Assembly: GCA_019638615.1 (NCBI GenBank) | Contig: JAHBTL010000009.1 | Coordinates: forward strand, 157,800-221,799 | DNA: 64,000 nt | Origin: Chitinophagaceae bacterium | GTDB taxonomy: Bacteria; Bacteroidota; Bacteroidia; Chitinophagales; Chitinophagaceae | Direction: 5' to 3' | In this document: in pieces, positions 36,154 through 44,243 of the stretch | How the letters are laid out: each line of letters opens with the position of its first letter | Position numbering within the stretch: position 1 is the first letter of the stretch | Notes under the pieces: generated by a model | What the model was told of the DNA's origin: nothing | Seen by the model: only the letters and a program-made list of their open reading frames with translations | The model's database searches: none | Position numbers and translations under genes: made by a program

Positions 36154-36903
36154 TCAGACCACCGTCAGGTTATCGTTTCGGAACGCCACCAGCCTGTTGT
36201 CATCGGGCGGCAATTCCGTGATCAGGTAATTGACCTGGTTGAAATCACATATTTTGATTCGCTGCGTGGTATTCAGCTTTTCAGAAATGGTAAGAACCGC
36301 TACTTTTTTAGAGGAACGGATGATCGCTTTCTTTACCTGTACCATTTCCCAGTCAATGTCTGTAAGCCCGTCCTGTACCGAAAAGGCGTTAGCGCCCAGC
36401 AGGCACAGATCTACTTTGAATTCCGAGAGCTGATTCACAACGCTTGCACCCACATGCAGGTATGCGTTCTTATTCAGCTTGCCCCCGATCGTCATGATGT
36501 TAAGGTTGGTATGCTCCGATAGCGTAATGGCAATATGGGGGCTGATTGTGAGAAAAGTACAATTCAGGTAGGGGGGGATGGATTTTGCCAGCTCAAGCAA
36601 TGTGGTTCCTCCTTCCGTCAGGATCACCATTTCGTTTTTCAGGAGCCCAATGGCTTTTTCTGCAATTTTTTGCTTGGCATCCTGCGCATATACATCGTTT
36701 TTACCTCTGAACGGGGCCACGAGCGATTTGCTGATGGCCCCGCTATGCACCTTTAATATTTTTCCTTCCTGTGCAAGTTCTTTCAGGTCTCTGCGTACCG
36801 TATCGATGGATACATTTAAAAGCAGGCTCAAATCGTTAGAAAGGACTTTGTTATGCAGGTTTATCTCCCGCATGATCAGCTTGTGTCGTTCTTCTTTTAG
36901 CAT
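36154..36903 (-). CDS. DeoR/GlpR-family sugar-phosphate-responsive repressor
   Basis: 249 residues. N-terminal DeoR helix-turn-helix at 1-58 (LKEERHKLIMREINLHNKV, VSIDTVRRDLKELAQEGKI). C-terminal DeoRC sensor domain with ILTEGGTTLLELAKSI, LTISPHIAITL, MTIGGKLNKNAYLHVGASV and LGANAFSVQDGLTD, which binds a phosphorylated sugar. It is divergent from the second SusC gene across a 205-bp AT-rich region that contains an inverted repeat (36946-36988), a natural operator. Likely represses the susCD operon and perhaps itself. Confidence 0.92.
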   Translation of the reverse strand: MLKEERHKLIMREINLHNKVLSNDLSLLLNVSIDTVRRDLKELAQEGKILKVHSGAISKSLVAPFRGKNDVYAQDAKQKIAEKAIGLLKNEMVILTEGGTTLLELAKSIPPYLNCTFLTISPHIAITLSEHTNLNIMTIGGKLNKNAYLHVGASVVNQLSEFKVDLCLLGANAFSVQDGLTDIDWEMVQVKKAIIRSSKKVAVLTISEKLNTTQRIKICDFNQVNYLITELPPDDNRLVAFRNDNLTVV

Positions 36904-36945
36904 TTTTATCTGGAGTTTGATTGTGTGAACTTAATACTCACCTGA

Positions 36946-36988
36946 AATTATTTTTTAAGAAATTACCACAATTTCTTTTTTAATAATT
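36946..36988. promoter_or_regulatory. Inverted repeat between the DeoR gene and susC2, operator candidate
   Basis: AATTATT-tttt-AAGAAATT, 5-bp centre, AATTTCTT-tttt-AATAATT: both 15-base halves match in inverted order. It lies 43 bp upstream of the regulator ATG and 120 bp upstream of the susC2 ATG. AT-richness raises the chance of coincidence. Confidence 0.5.
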
Positions 36989-37108
36989 CTTTTTGCATTA
37001 TTTTAGCTTTAATAACAGCATAAAACAGAATTCAATAAACTCTCATAAATAATAAATTTTAAATATTTTAATCAATAATCCTCTTATTAATAACCAAAAC
37101 TAAAGCAA

Positions 37109-40100
37109 ATGAATGAAAATAACAGGCTTTTAGAAAAAAGGTCACCTTTCCGTTTTCTGTCTTTTTGCAGTTTTACAGTCTATTTTTTGCTTCTTTCCAT
37201 CTCTTGTGCTGCAAAAATGCAAAATACTGGCCATTACGCCGGTAAAAATTTGCTTAAAAACGCAAACTATGGTTTAAGGGGCAAGGTAGTGGAGTCAAAC
37301 GGGACGCCTGTTGCAGGCGCTACCATTACGGTGAAGTCAACCAATAGCTCAGCCATTGCCGATGATGAAGGAAACTTTGAAGTAGAAGTAAACGAAAATG
37401 ATTCGTTGATTGTTACTGCTGTGGGTTATATCTCACAAACAGTCCGGTTAGGAAAGCAAAAAGCGATCAACATTACGCTTGAACCCGACCAGGAAACCAG
37501 GAAAATGCAGGAAGTAGTGGTGGTGGGATATGGTACACAGAAGAGGGTTAACGTTACCGGGGCAATTTCCACCATGGGAGCCAAACAATTGTCTGTTGTG
37601 CCTGCCGGCAATACTGCCAATTTATTGGCCGGCCAGTTGCCGGGTTTAATTGCAGTACAACGAAGCAGTGAGCCGGGTAATGACCAGCCCGAGTTATACA
37701 TCAGGGGCTTTGGCAGCCCGCTGGTGGTGGTAGATGGTATAGTAGGCAGATCTTTCGCCCGTTTGGACCCGAATGAAATAGAAAGCATCACCATATTAAA
37801 AGATGCGGCTTCTACGGCGGTGTACGGTGTAAATGGAGGAAACGGTGTGATTCTCGTAACAACAAAAAAGGGAACCCGCAATAAACCGGAGTTGAATTAT
37901 ACATTTAATTATGGAGTACAGCATGTTACCGAATATCCCCGTTTTGTTAATTCGGCTGAATTTGCTGAATTAAAAAACGAAGCTTCTTATAACATTGGTG
38001 GGGCCGGAGTATACTCTGATGAAGAAATTCAAAAATTTAAAGACGGCAGCGACCCGTTAAATTATCCAAATTTTGATTATTATAATTATTTCGTAAAAGA
38101 CTATACACCGCAAAAGGAGCATAACCTTTCCATTAGAGGCGGAGGAGAAAACGTCAGGTATTTTTTTATGGTGAGCAAGTTTGACCAGGAAGCGATGTGG
38201 AAAGGAGGCAATCAAAACTATGGACGTTATAATTTCCGGTCGAATGTGGAAGCCAGTATAGGGAACAACCTTACCATCAACGTGGATCTGGGCGGCAGAA
38301 CGGAAGATCGCAACAATCTGGTACAGGATGCTTACCTGATGGCATCCTGGATGCAGTATCAATGGCCAATATCCAATCCTTTAACACCCGATGGCAAGAT
38401 CAACAATGCTAATTATGGTTTAAGCGCTTATCTGAATACCGACCTGACAGGTTATATTCAAAACAGGATCAATGCCTACCAGGCCAATGTAACGGTGAAT
38501 TATAAAATCCCTTTTGTCCCCGGCTTGAGCGCCAAAGTTACCGGAGCGCATGATATATATGTGGAAGACAGAAAGCACTGGATGAAAGAATATGGTTTGT
38601 ATACATGGGATCCTGCTGCAGAAACTTCTGTTAGAACCGGAGGAAGGGAATCGAATTTCCTGAATTTAAGCAATACAAAAATTACCAATACGCGGATACA
38701 GGCTTCATTGAATTACATTCGCCGGTTCGCCGAAAAGCACAATGTAACGGGGTTGCTGTTGTATGAAGAAATGGAAGACAGGACAACCTCATTGACCGGT
38801 CAGCGGATCGGATATGTGGTACCTATAGACCAGATATTTGCCGGACCGGCATTGAACCAAACCAACGGCGGTACCGCCAGCGACATGGGCAGAAGAAGTT
38901 ATGTTGGAAGAGCCACTTACGATTACCTGGGTAAATACCTGCTGGAATACAGCTTCCGTTACGACGGATCTCCCCTCTTTCCCGAAGCCGGGCGCTGGGG
39001 CTATTTCTCCGGCTATTCTGCAGGATGGAGAGTATCTGACGAAAGTTTTTTCAAAGACAATGTGAAAGTGCTGGATTACCTGAAGCTGCGTGCTTCCTAT
39101 GGAACAACCGGTTGGGATGGAATTCCTGCATTCCAGTACCTGGCTGGTTACAACTATCCCTCCGGAACTTATGTGTATGGCGGAACAACTGTGTCTCAGG
39201 GCTTCACAGATGCAGGTATTCCTAATCCTGCTGTTACCTGGCAGCAAATGAAAACTGCCAATATTGGGGCTGAGCTCGGATTCTGGAATCGCATGCTGGA
39301 ACTGGAAATAGATGTTTTTCAACGCAATCAGTCTGGCTTGTTTGGCAATCGTTCTACCCAGATACCCAGTACGTTCGGTGCATCGTTGCCGCAGGAAAAT
39401 ATTAATTCAGATATTGTAAAGGGTTTTGAAGTTGTAGTAAGACATACCCACCAGGTCAATAAGCTGCAATACAATGTTTCTGCCAATGTATCCTTCAGCA
39501 AACGGAAATGGAATCATTTTGAAACGCGTGAATTTACGTCAGATTATGACAAGTGGATGAACGATGTAAACGGGCGATATACGAACCGGGCTGTAGGCTT
39601 CCTTAGGGCGATCGGACAGTTCCAAAGCCAGGAAGAAATCAATAATTCCCCTATACAGGATGGCAATGGAAACAGAACATTATTACCGGGTGATATTAAG
39701 TTTGATGACTTTAATGGCGACGGCATTATTGATAACCGGGACATTCAGCCTACCGGTTTGGGTACAACTCCGGAAATTATGTATGGCCTCAATCTGAATG
39801 CTTCCTGGAAAAAATTTAATCTTACCATGAACTGGCAGGGAGCCGCCAACTTCCAGGTACACCTGCAGCATTTCCTGATCCAGCCGTTCGCCAACGATAT
39901 GAACACCTATGCCTACTGGCTTGACAGGTGGCGCCGGGCTGACCCCAAGGATCCTAATTCGGAATGGATACCCGGCAAGTATCCTGCTACGCGCAACGAC
40001 GGCACTCCCAATAATAACAGGGCTTCTACCTTCTGGCTCAAAAATGCAGCGTACTTCAGGTTAAAAGCATTAAATATTGGTTATACGATCGATCATCCCT

Positions 40101-40264
40101 GGTTGGGCAAAGCCGCTATAAAAGCGATCAACATTTTTGTCAGTGGGCAGAACCTCCTCACATTTACCGGACTTGAGTATATAGATCCTGAAACTCCTTC
40201 AGGAAGATTATCGGTATACCCTTTAATGAAAACCTACAATGCCGGTATTAATGTAACATTCTAA
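37109..40264 (+). CDS. SusC/RagA-type TonB-dependent transporter (no STN domain)
   Basis: 1051 residues. A long N-terminal region with a hydrophobic export segment (FTVYFLLLSISCAA) is followed directly by the carboxypeptidase-like domain at about 53-125 (LRGKVVESNGTPVAGATITV). The TonB box region has MQEVVVVGYGTQKRVNVTGA. The plug has STAVYGVNGGNGVILVTTKK and a 22-strand barrel follows, ending in TYNAGINVTF. Lacking STN, it should not signal to a FecR, which fits control by the adjacent DeoR regulator. First gene of the 37109-51012 operon. Confidence 0.96.
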   Translation: MNENNRLLEKRSPFRFLSFCSFTVYFLLLSISCAAKMQNTGHYAGKNLLKNANYGLRGKVVESNGTPVAGATITVKSTNSSAIADDEGNFEVEVNENDSLIVTAVGYISQTVRLGKQKAINITLEPDQETRKMQEVVVVGYGTQKRVNVTGAISTMGAKQLSVVPAGNTANLLAGQLPGLIAVQRSSEPGNDQPELYIRGFGSPLVVVDGIVGRSFARLDPNEIESITILKDAASTAVYGVNGGNGVILVTTKKGTRNKPELNYTFNYGVQHVTEYPRFVNSAEFAELKNEASYNIGGAGVYSDEEIQKFKDGSDPLNYPNFDYYNYFVKDYTPQKEHNLSIRGGGENVRYFFMVSKFDQEAMWKGGNQNYGRYNFRSNVEASIGNNLTINVDLGGRTEDRNNLVQDAYLMASWMQYQWPISNPLTPDGKINNANYGLSAYLNTDLTGYIQNRINAYQANVTVNYKIPFVPGLSAKVTGAHDIYVEDRKHWMKEYGLYTWDPAAETSVRTGGRESNFLNLSNTKITNTRIQASLNYIRRFAEKHNVTGLLLYEEMEDRTTSLTGQRIGYVVPIDQIFAGPALNQTNGGTASDMGRRSYVGRATYDYLGKYLLEYSFRYDGSPLFPEAGRWGYFSGYSAGWRVSDESFFKDNVKVLDYLKLRASYGTTGWDGIPAFQYLAGYNYPSGTYVYGGTTVSQGFTDAGIPNPAVTWQQMKTANIGAELGFWNRMLELEIDVFQRNQSGLFGNRSTQIPSTFGASLPQENINSDIVKGFEVVVRHTHQVNKLQYNVSANVSFSKRKWNHFETREFTSDYDKWMNDVNGRYTNRAVGFLRAIGQFQSQEEINNSPIQDGNGNRTLLPGDIKFDDFNGDGIIDNRDIQPTGLGTTPEIMYGLNLNASWKKFNLTMNWQGAANFQVHLQHFLIQPFANDMNTYAYWLDRWRRADPKDPNSEWIPGKYPATRNDGTPNNNRASTFWLKNAAYFRLKALNIGYTIDHPWLGKAAIKAINIFVSGQNLLTFTGLEYIDPETPSGRLSVYPLMKTYNAGINVTF

Positions 40265-40276
40265 AACAAACTGATT

Positions 40277-42046
40277 ATGCGATATAAAATCCTTTTAATT
40301 GTAATGATTATAGCTTTTTCGGGATGTCTCAAAAATGTGCTCGACAGAAAGCCTTTGAACAGGATCTCTGATGCGGATGTATGGTATTCTGCCACATTGG
40401 CCGAACTGTATCTTGTGCCGGTTTATGACGCTTTACCCATTGGGTTTGACCGTGGCGGATCTGTTCATGAATCAAATATGACGGATGAAGCTTCACAGCC
40501 CTATGCCGGGGTAACTGTAGTGAACAATTATGGTAATTTGGGACTTGCTTTAAACACAGGAGCATATACTCCTATCCGGAGGGTCAATTATTATCTCCAG
40601 ATGATCGGCACAGGCAGCCTGACCGCAGACCAGGTAAAACAATTAAGCGCCGAAGCAAGATTTTTAAGGGCGTACTTTTATTTTGACCTGGCAAAAAAAT
40701 ATGGTGGCATGCCCATCATCACGGAAGCTCAGAGCAAAGACGATGAGTTGGAAACCCTGCAGGTATCCCGCAACAAAGAAGATGAAGTGTATGGTTTTGT
40801 ATTATCTGAGCTGGATGCAGCGGTTGCCGACCTGCCGGAAAGCAGGGATGCTGCCAACCGCAACCGTGCGGTGAAAACAACCGCGCTTGCATTAAAGGCA
40901 AGAGCTGCATTGTATGCTGCATCCATTGCTAAATTTGGTGCTGTGCAGTTGAACGGGCTGGTGGGGATTCCCCAGGAAAAAGCTGCGTTTTACTATACCG
41001 AGGCATTCAATGCATCCAAAGCTGTGATTGAGAGCGATAAGTACCAGTTATATACAAAACAATACGACCCGCAAACGGCAACAGGTGATGCTTCAGCTAA
41101 TTTTACATCCATATTCACCGACAGGGATAATGAAGAGATCATTTTTCAAAAAAGCTACAGTAAGCCTGCCAAAATGCATTCTTACGACACCTATAACTAC
41201 CCGCAGAGTTTTAAGCCCGGCTGTTGCGGCAACGCGCAGGCGCCTACGCTCGAAATGGTAGAATCTTTTGAATTTGTGGACAATGTAAACGGTACCCTGA
41301 ACGTAGCCGGAAAGGAATTCAATACTCCTGATGAAGTGTTCGCTAAAAAAGACCCCCGTTTCGAAGGTACCATTATGCGGTCTGAAACGCCATTGCTGGG
41401 CAGAACCGTACAGATCTACCGTGGTATTTACGACCAGGGAGGTACGTTATATGAGGTAGCCAATACGCCCTTTCCTGCCGACCCCTCTATGGCACAGGTA
41501 GGTCGCGACGGTCCTTATACACTGGGTGATGTAGGCAAAACCGGGTTTTATGTAAAAAAATATCTCACTACTTCAGAAATAACCCCGGAAAGCCAGTCCT
41601 GGCAGAATTATATCGACTTCCGTTTGGCTGAAATGTATCTCACCCTGGCGGAAGCTGCTTTCGAAGGCAACCTGGATCAGGCTGCCGGGCTGAATGCCAT
41701 CAACGCGGTTAGAAAAAGAGCCGGTATGCCTGAGTTAACAGCAGTTGATTTTACGAGGGAAAGAATCAGGAACGAAAGAAAAGTAGAACTGGCTTATGAA
41801 GACAAACGTTTTTGGGATATAAGAAGATGGCGTATAGGGACCACGTTGTTCCAGAATACCAGTATACATGGATTGTGGCCATATCTTAAATATACAGGCT
41901 CGGGCTATAAGTGGACATATGTAAAGAAAAGCGGAGCACCGCTCGATAATGGCCAGGCGAGGGTATTCCTGGAAAGAGACTATTATAGTAATCTTTCAGG
42001 GTATATCGCTACAAATCCCAAAATTGAAAATAATCCAGGTTGGTAA
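40277..42046 (+). CDS. SusD/RagB-type outer-membrane lipoprotein
   Basis: 589 residues. Lipobox FSGC (Cys17). LSAEARFLRAYFYFDLAKKYGG (in part) and the C-terminal DFRLAEMYLTLAEAAFEG, INAVRKRAGMPELTAVDF and RIRNERKVELAYEDKRFWDI blocks are typical of RagB/SusD. It starts 12 bp after susC2. It is expected to form the lid of that transporter and bind its glycan or peptide-glycan ligand. Confidence 0.96.
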   Translation: MRYKILLIVMIIAFSGCLKNVLDRKPLNRISDADVWYSATLAELYLVPVYDALPIGFDRGGSVHESNMTDEASQPYAGVTVVNNYGNLGLALNTGAYTPIRRVNYYLQMIGTGSLTADQVKQLSAEARFLRAYFYFDLAKKYGGMPIITEAQSKDDELETLQVSRNKEDEVYGFVLSELDAAVADLPESRDAANRNRAVKTTALALKARAALYAASIAKFGAVQLNGLVGIPQEKAAFYYTEAFNASKAVIESDKYQLYTKQYDPQTATGDASANFTSIFTDRDNEEIIFQKSYSKPAKMHSYDTYNYPQSFKPGCCGNAQAPTLEMVESFEFVDNVNGTLNVAGKEFNTPDEVFAKKDPRFEGTIMRSETPLLGRTVQIYRGIYDQGGTLYEVANTPFPADPSMAQVGRDGPYTLGDVGKTGFYVKKYLTTSEITPESQSWQNYIDFRLAEMYLTLAEAAFEGNLDQAAGLNAINAVRKRAGMPELTAVDFTRERIRNERKVELAYEDKRFWDIRRWRIGTTLFQNTSIHGLWPYLKYTGSGYKWTYVKKSGAPLDNGQARVFLERDYYSNLSGYIATNPKIENNPGW

Positions 42047-42064
42047 CTATTAAAGAGATTTACA

Positions 42065-42739
42065 ATGAAAAATTTGTTCTATATATGTTGCGTGGTATTG
42101 TCATTGACCGGTTGCAAGGTAGATAACTACGAAGGACCTAATGCAGTTATTTCAGGTAAAATCATTGACAATGAAACAAAGGACCTAGTTCCCTCCGGTG
42201 GTTCTGTATCCGGTACTATTGTACGGTTTTATCAAAACAATGCTACCCAGCCTTTGAATTTTACAACTTTTCCGGACGGAACATTTACCAATAAAGCCTC
42301 TTTTACAGGAAGCTATACTTATACGGCAGAGGGGCCATTCACCTTGGTGAACAGTGCTCCTCAGAGCGTAACGGTTACGTCTCAAACGGAAGTTGATGTT
42401 CCTGTGGTTCCTAATATCCGGCTTTCCGCTCAGCAGACGCAAACTGGTGGGTCAACAGCTACTTATAAAGTTTCGTACGAAAAGCTGACGAACGATCAGG
42501 ATATGATAGAAATTGGTATTTCATGGGCAGACTATAAAAATCCTAACAGGATAGTATATGCCGGGGGAAAAAACCTGTTGGAAAATGTAGCAGGCCAGGG
42601 ACTGGTTAGCGGAGATGAGGATTTTGAGATAACGGGACTGGAGTCAGGAAAAATTTATTATATCAGGGCGTTTGCCCGCACCAACAATCCCGGCGGCTAT
42701 TATAACTATTCACAGCAGGTGGAACTGCATATTCCCTGA
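42065..42739 (+). CDS. DUF3823-type surface lipoprotein
   Basis: 224 residues. Lipobox LTGC (Cys17). Residues about 25-110 form a beta sandwich of the DUF3823 type (ISGKIIDNETKDLVPSGG, TIVRFYQN), and residues about 125-224 a fibronectin-III-like domain (ETGLESGKIYYIRAFARTN-like). Such proteins commonly follow susCD pairs and are thought to be surface glycan-binding proteins. 18 bp after susD2. A hairpin terminator candidate follows at 42776. Confidence 0.82.
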   Translation: MKNLFYICCVVLSLTGCKVDNYEGPNAVISGKIIDNETKDLVPSGGSVSGTIVRFYQNNATQPLNFTTFPDGTFTNKASFTGSYTYTAEGPFTLVNSAPQSVTVTSQTEVDVPVVPNIRLSAQQTQTGGSTATYKVSYEKLTNDQDMIEIGISWADYKNPNRIVYAGGKNLLENVAGQGLVSGDEDFEITGLESGKIYYIRAFARTNNPGGYYNYSQQVELHIP

Positions 42740-42775
42740 TCTGTTGGTGAAAAGGCTTATACGGGGTACAGCCAG

Positions 42776-42806
42776 ACCGGTTAAAAATGTTTTAACGACC
42801 GGTTTT
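42776..42806 (+). terminator. Terminator-like hairpin after the DUF3823 gene
   Basis: ACCGGTTAAAA (42776-42786) pairs with TTTTAAC-GA-CCGGT (42790-42803) with a two-base bulge, followed by TTTTAT. It may partially end the susCD transcript before the DegT gene, giving higher expression of the transporter. Confidence 0.5.
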
Positions 42807-42893
42807 ATGGATATAAGGTTTGTTTATACACTGTTTTTATCTAAGTTGTAGAACTAAATTCAGTAACTCACATTATAATTAATTTATTACAAA

Positions 42894-44243
42894 ATGAGCA
42901 AAAAAATAATCAGGCGGGATTTTATTAATAGTGTTGCGCTGGCCGGCGCGGGAATAGCGATGGGAGTTCCTAATATATCTACCGGCAAAACACTGAATGG
43001 AAAACCTGCCATATTAGGAGGAGCAAAATCACACACAGGCGCATTTCCGGGTTGGCCTTTTTTTGATAAAACCGAAGAAACCGGGCTTGCCGATGTTTTA
43101 AAAAGCAAAGCATGGGGGAGATTGAATGGAGGTGTAGTAGCCAGGTTCGAAAAGGAATACAGCCAGATGCTGGGCGCAAAATACAGCCTGGGAGTTTCCA
43201 GCGGTACCAGTGCATTAACTACTATACTGGGTGCGCTTGAGGTTGGTCCTGGCGATGAAATCATTATACCGGTGTATACATTCGTAGCTACCTACAATGT
43301 GGTGGTATTGAATTATGCGCTGCCTATCCTGGCCGATACAGACATTGAATCATTTCAGATGGATGCTACGAAAGTGCAGGCTGCTATTACACCGCAAACC
43401 AAAGCGATCATGCCGGTACATATAGGCGGATCGCCGGCAGATATCGATGCCTTTGTGGAATTAGGTAAAAAAAACAATCTTCCCATTATTGAAGATGCCT
43501 GCCAGGCCCATCTGGCTGAATGGAAAGGAAAGAAGGTAGGCAATTTTGGTATAGCAGGGGCATTTAGTTTTCAGTCTTCCAAAAATTTAAACTGCGCGGA
43601 AGGCGGAGCGATCACCACCAACGATGAAGCTTTTATCCGTAACTGTTATAATTTCCATAACCAGGGACAGGGTGGGAAAACTACTGCTTATACACCCGGT
43701 GTGGGAACAAGGGCAACCAATTTGCGGTTGACTGAATTTCAGGGGAGCCTGTTACTATCGCAAATGACAAGGGTAGCAGAGCAGAGCAACCGCCGTTGGG
43801 AAAATGCGCAGTACCTCACACAATTGTTGAAAGAAATACCGGGTATTATCCCGGCTAAGCTTTATCCCGGTACAACCCGGAGTGCTTATCATTTATATAT
43901 GTTCCGCTACGATAAAAATCATTTTGCGGGTTTGAGCAGGTCAAAGTTTTTAGAAGCGCTTTCTGCTGAAGGCGTTCCTAATTCGGTAGGTTATGGACAA
44001 ATGAATAAAGACAGCTATGTAACAGGCCTCGCGAAGAATAAACACTATCTTAAAATTTACGGCGAAAAAACAATGCAGGAATGGCTGGAGCGTAATCAAT
44101 GCCCGCAAAATGATGCCCTTACATCGGAGCAATCGGTGTGGCTGTTTCAGAACATGTTGCTGGGAACCAAAAAGGAAATGGAGCAGATAGCGGAGGGGAT
44201 CCGGAAAATTCAAAAATATGCTGCGGAGATCGCGAAAAAATAA
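42894..44243 (+). CDS. Tat-exported DegT/DnrJ/EryC1/StrS-family PLP aminotransferase
   Basis: 449 residues. The N-terminus KKIIRRDFINSVALAGAGIA is a twin-arginine signal (R7, R8). Residues about 36-440 are a complete DegT-family fold: AWGRLNGGVVARFEKEY, LGVSSGTSALT, VYTFVAT, PVHIGGSPADIDAF, EDACQAH (D201), SFQSSKNLNCAEGGAI with PLP-lysine K230, and FHNQGQG. Cytoplasmic relatives transaminate keto sugars or keto-cyclitols; Tat export would carry the folded, PLP-loaded enzyme to the periplasm, which is unusual for this family. It is directly followed (no gap) by the PVC cytochrome gene, hinting that oxidation and transamination are linked. Confidence 0.88.
   Translation: MSKKIIRRDFINSVALAGAGIAMGVPNISTGKTLNGKPAILGGAKSHTGAFPGWPFFDKTEETGLADVLKSKAWGRLNGGVVARFEKEYSQMLGAKYSLGVSSGTSALTTILGALEVGPGDEIIIPVYTFVATYNVVVLNYALPILADTDIESFQMDATKVQAAITPQTKAIMPVHIGGSPADIDAFVELGKKNNLPIIEDACQAHLAEWKGKKVGNFGIAGAFSFQSSKNLNCAEGGAITTNDEAFIRNCYNFHNQGQGGKTTAYTPGVGTRATNLRLTEFQGSLLLSQMTRVAEQSNRRWENAQYLTQLLKEIPGIIPAKLYPGTTRSAYHLYMFRYDKNHFAGLSRSKFLEALSAEGVPNSVGYGQMNKDSYVTGLAKNKHYLKIYGEKTMQEWLERNQCPQNDALTSEQSVWLFQNMLLGTKKEMEQIAEGIRKIQKYAAEIAKK

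Noticed and set aside
38789-39322. 177-codon minus-strand frame opposite susC2
   Set aside because: Antisense within a SusC barrel gene, no signal or domain.
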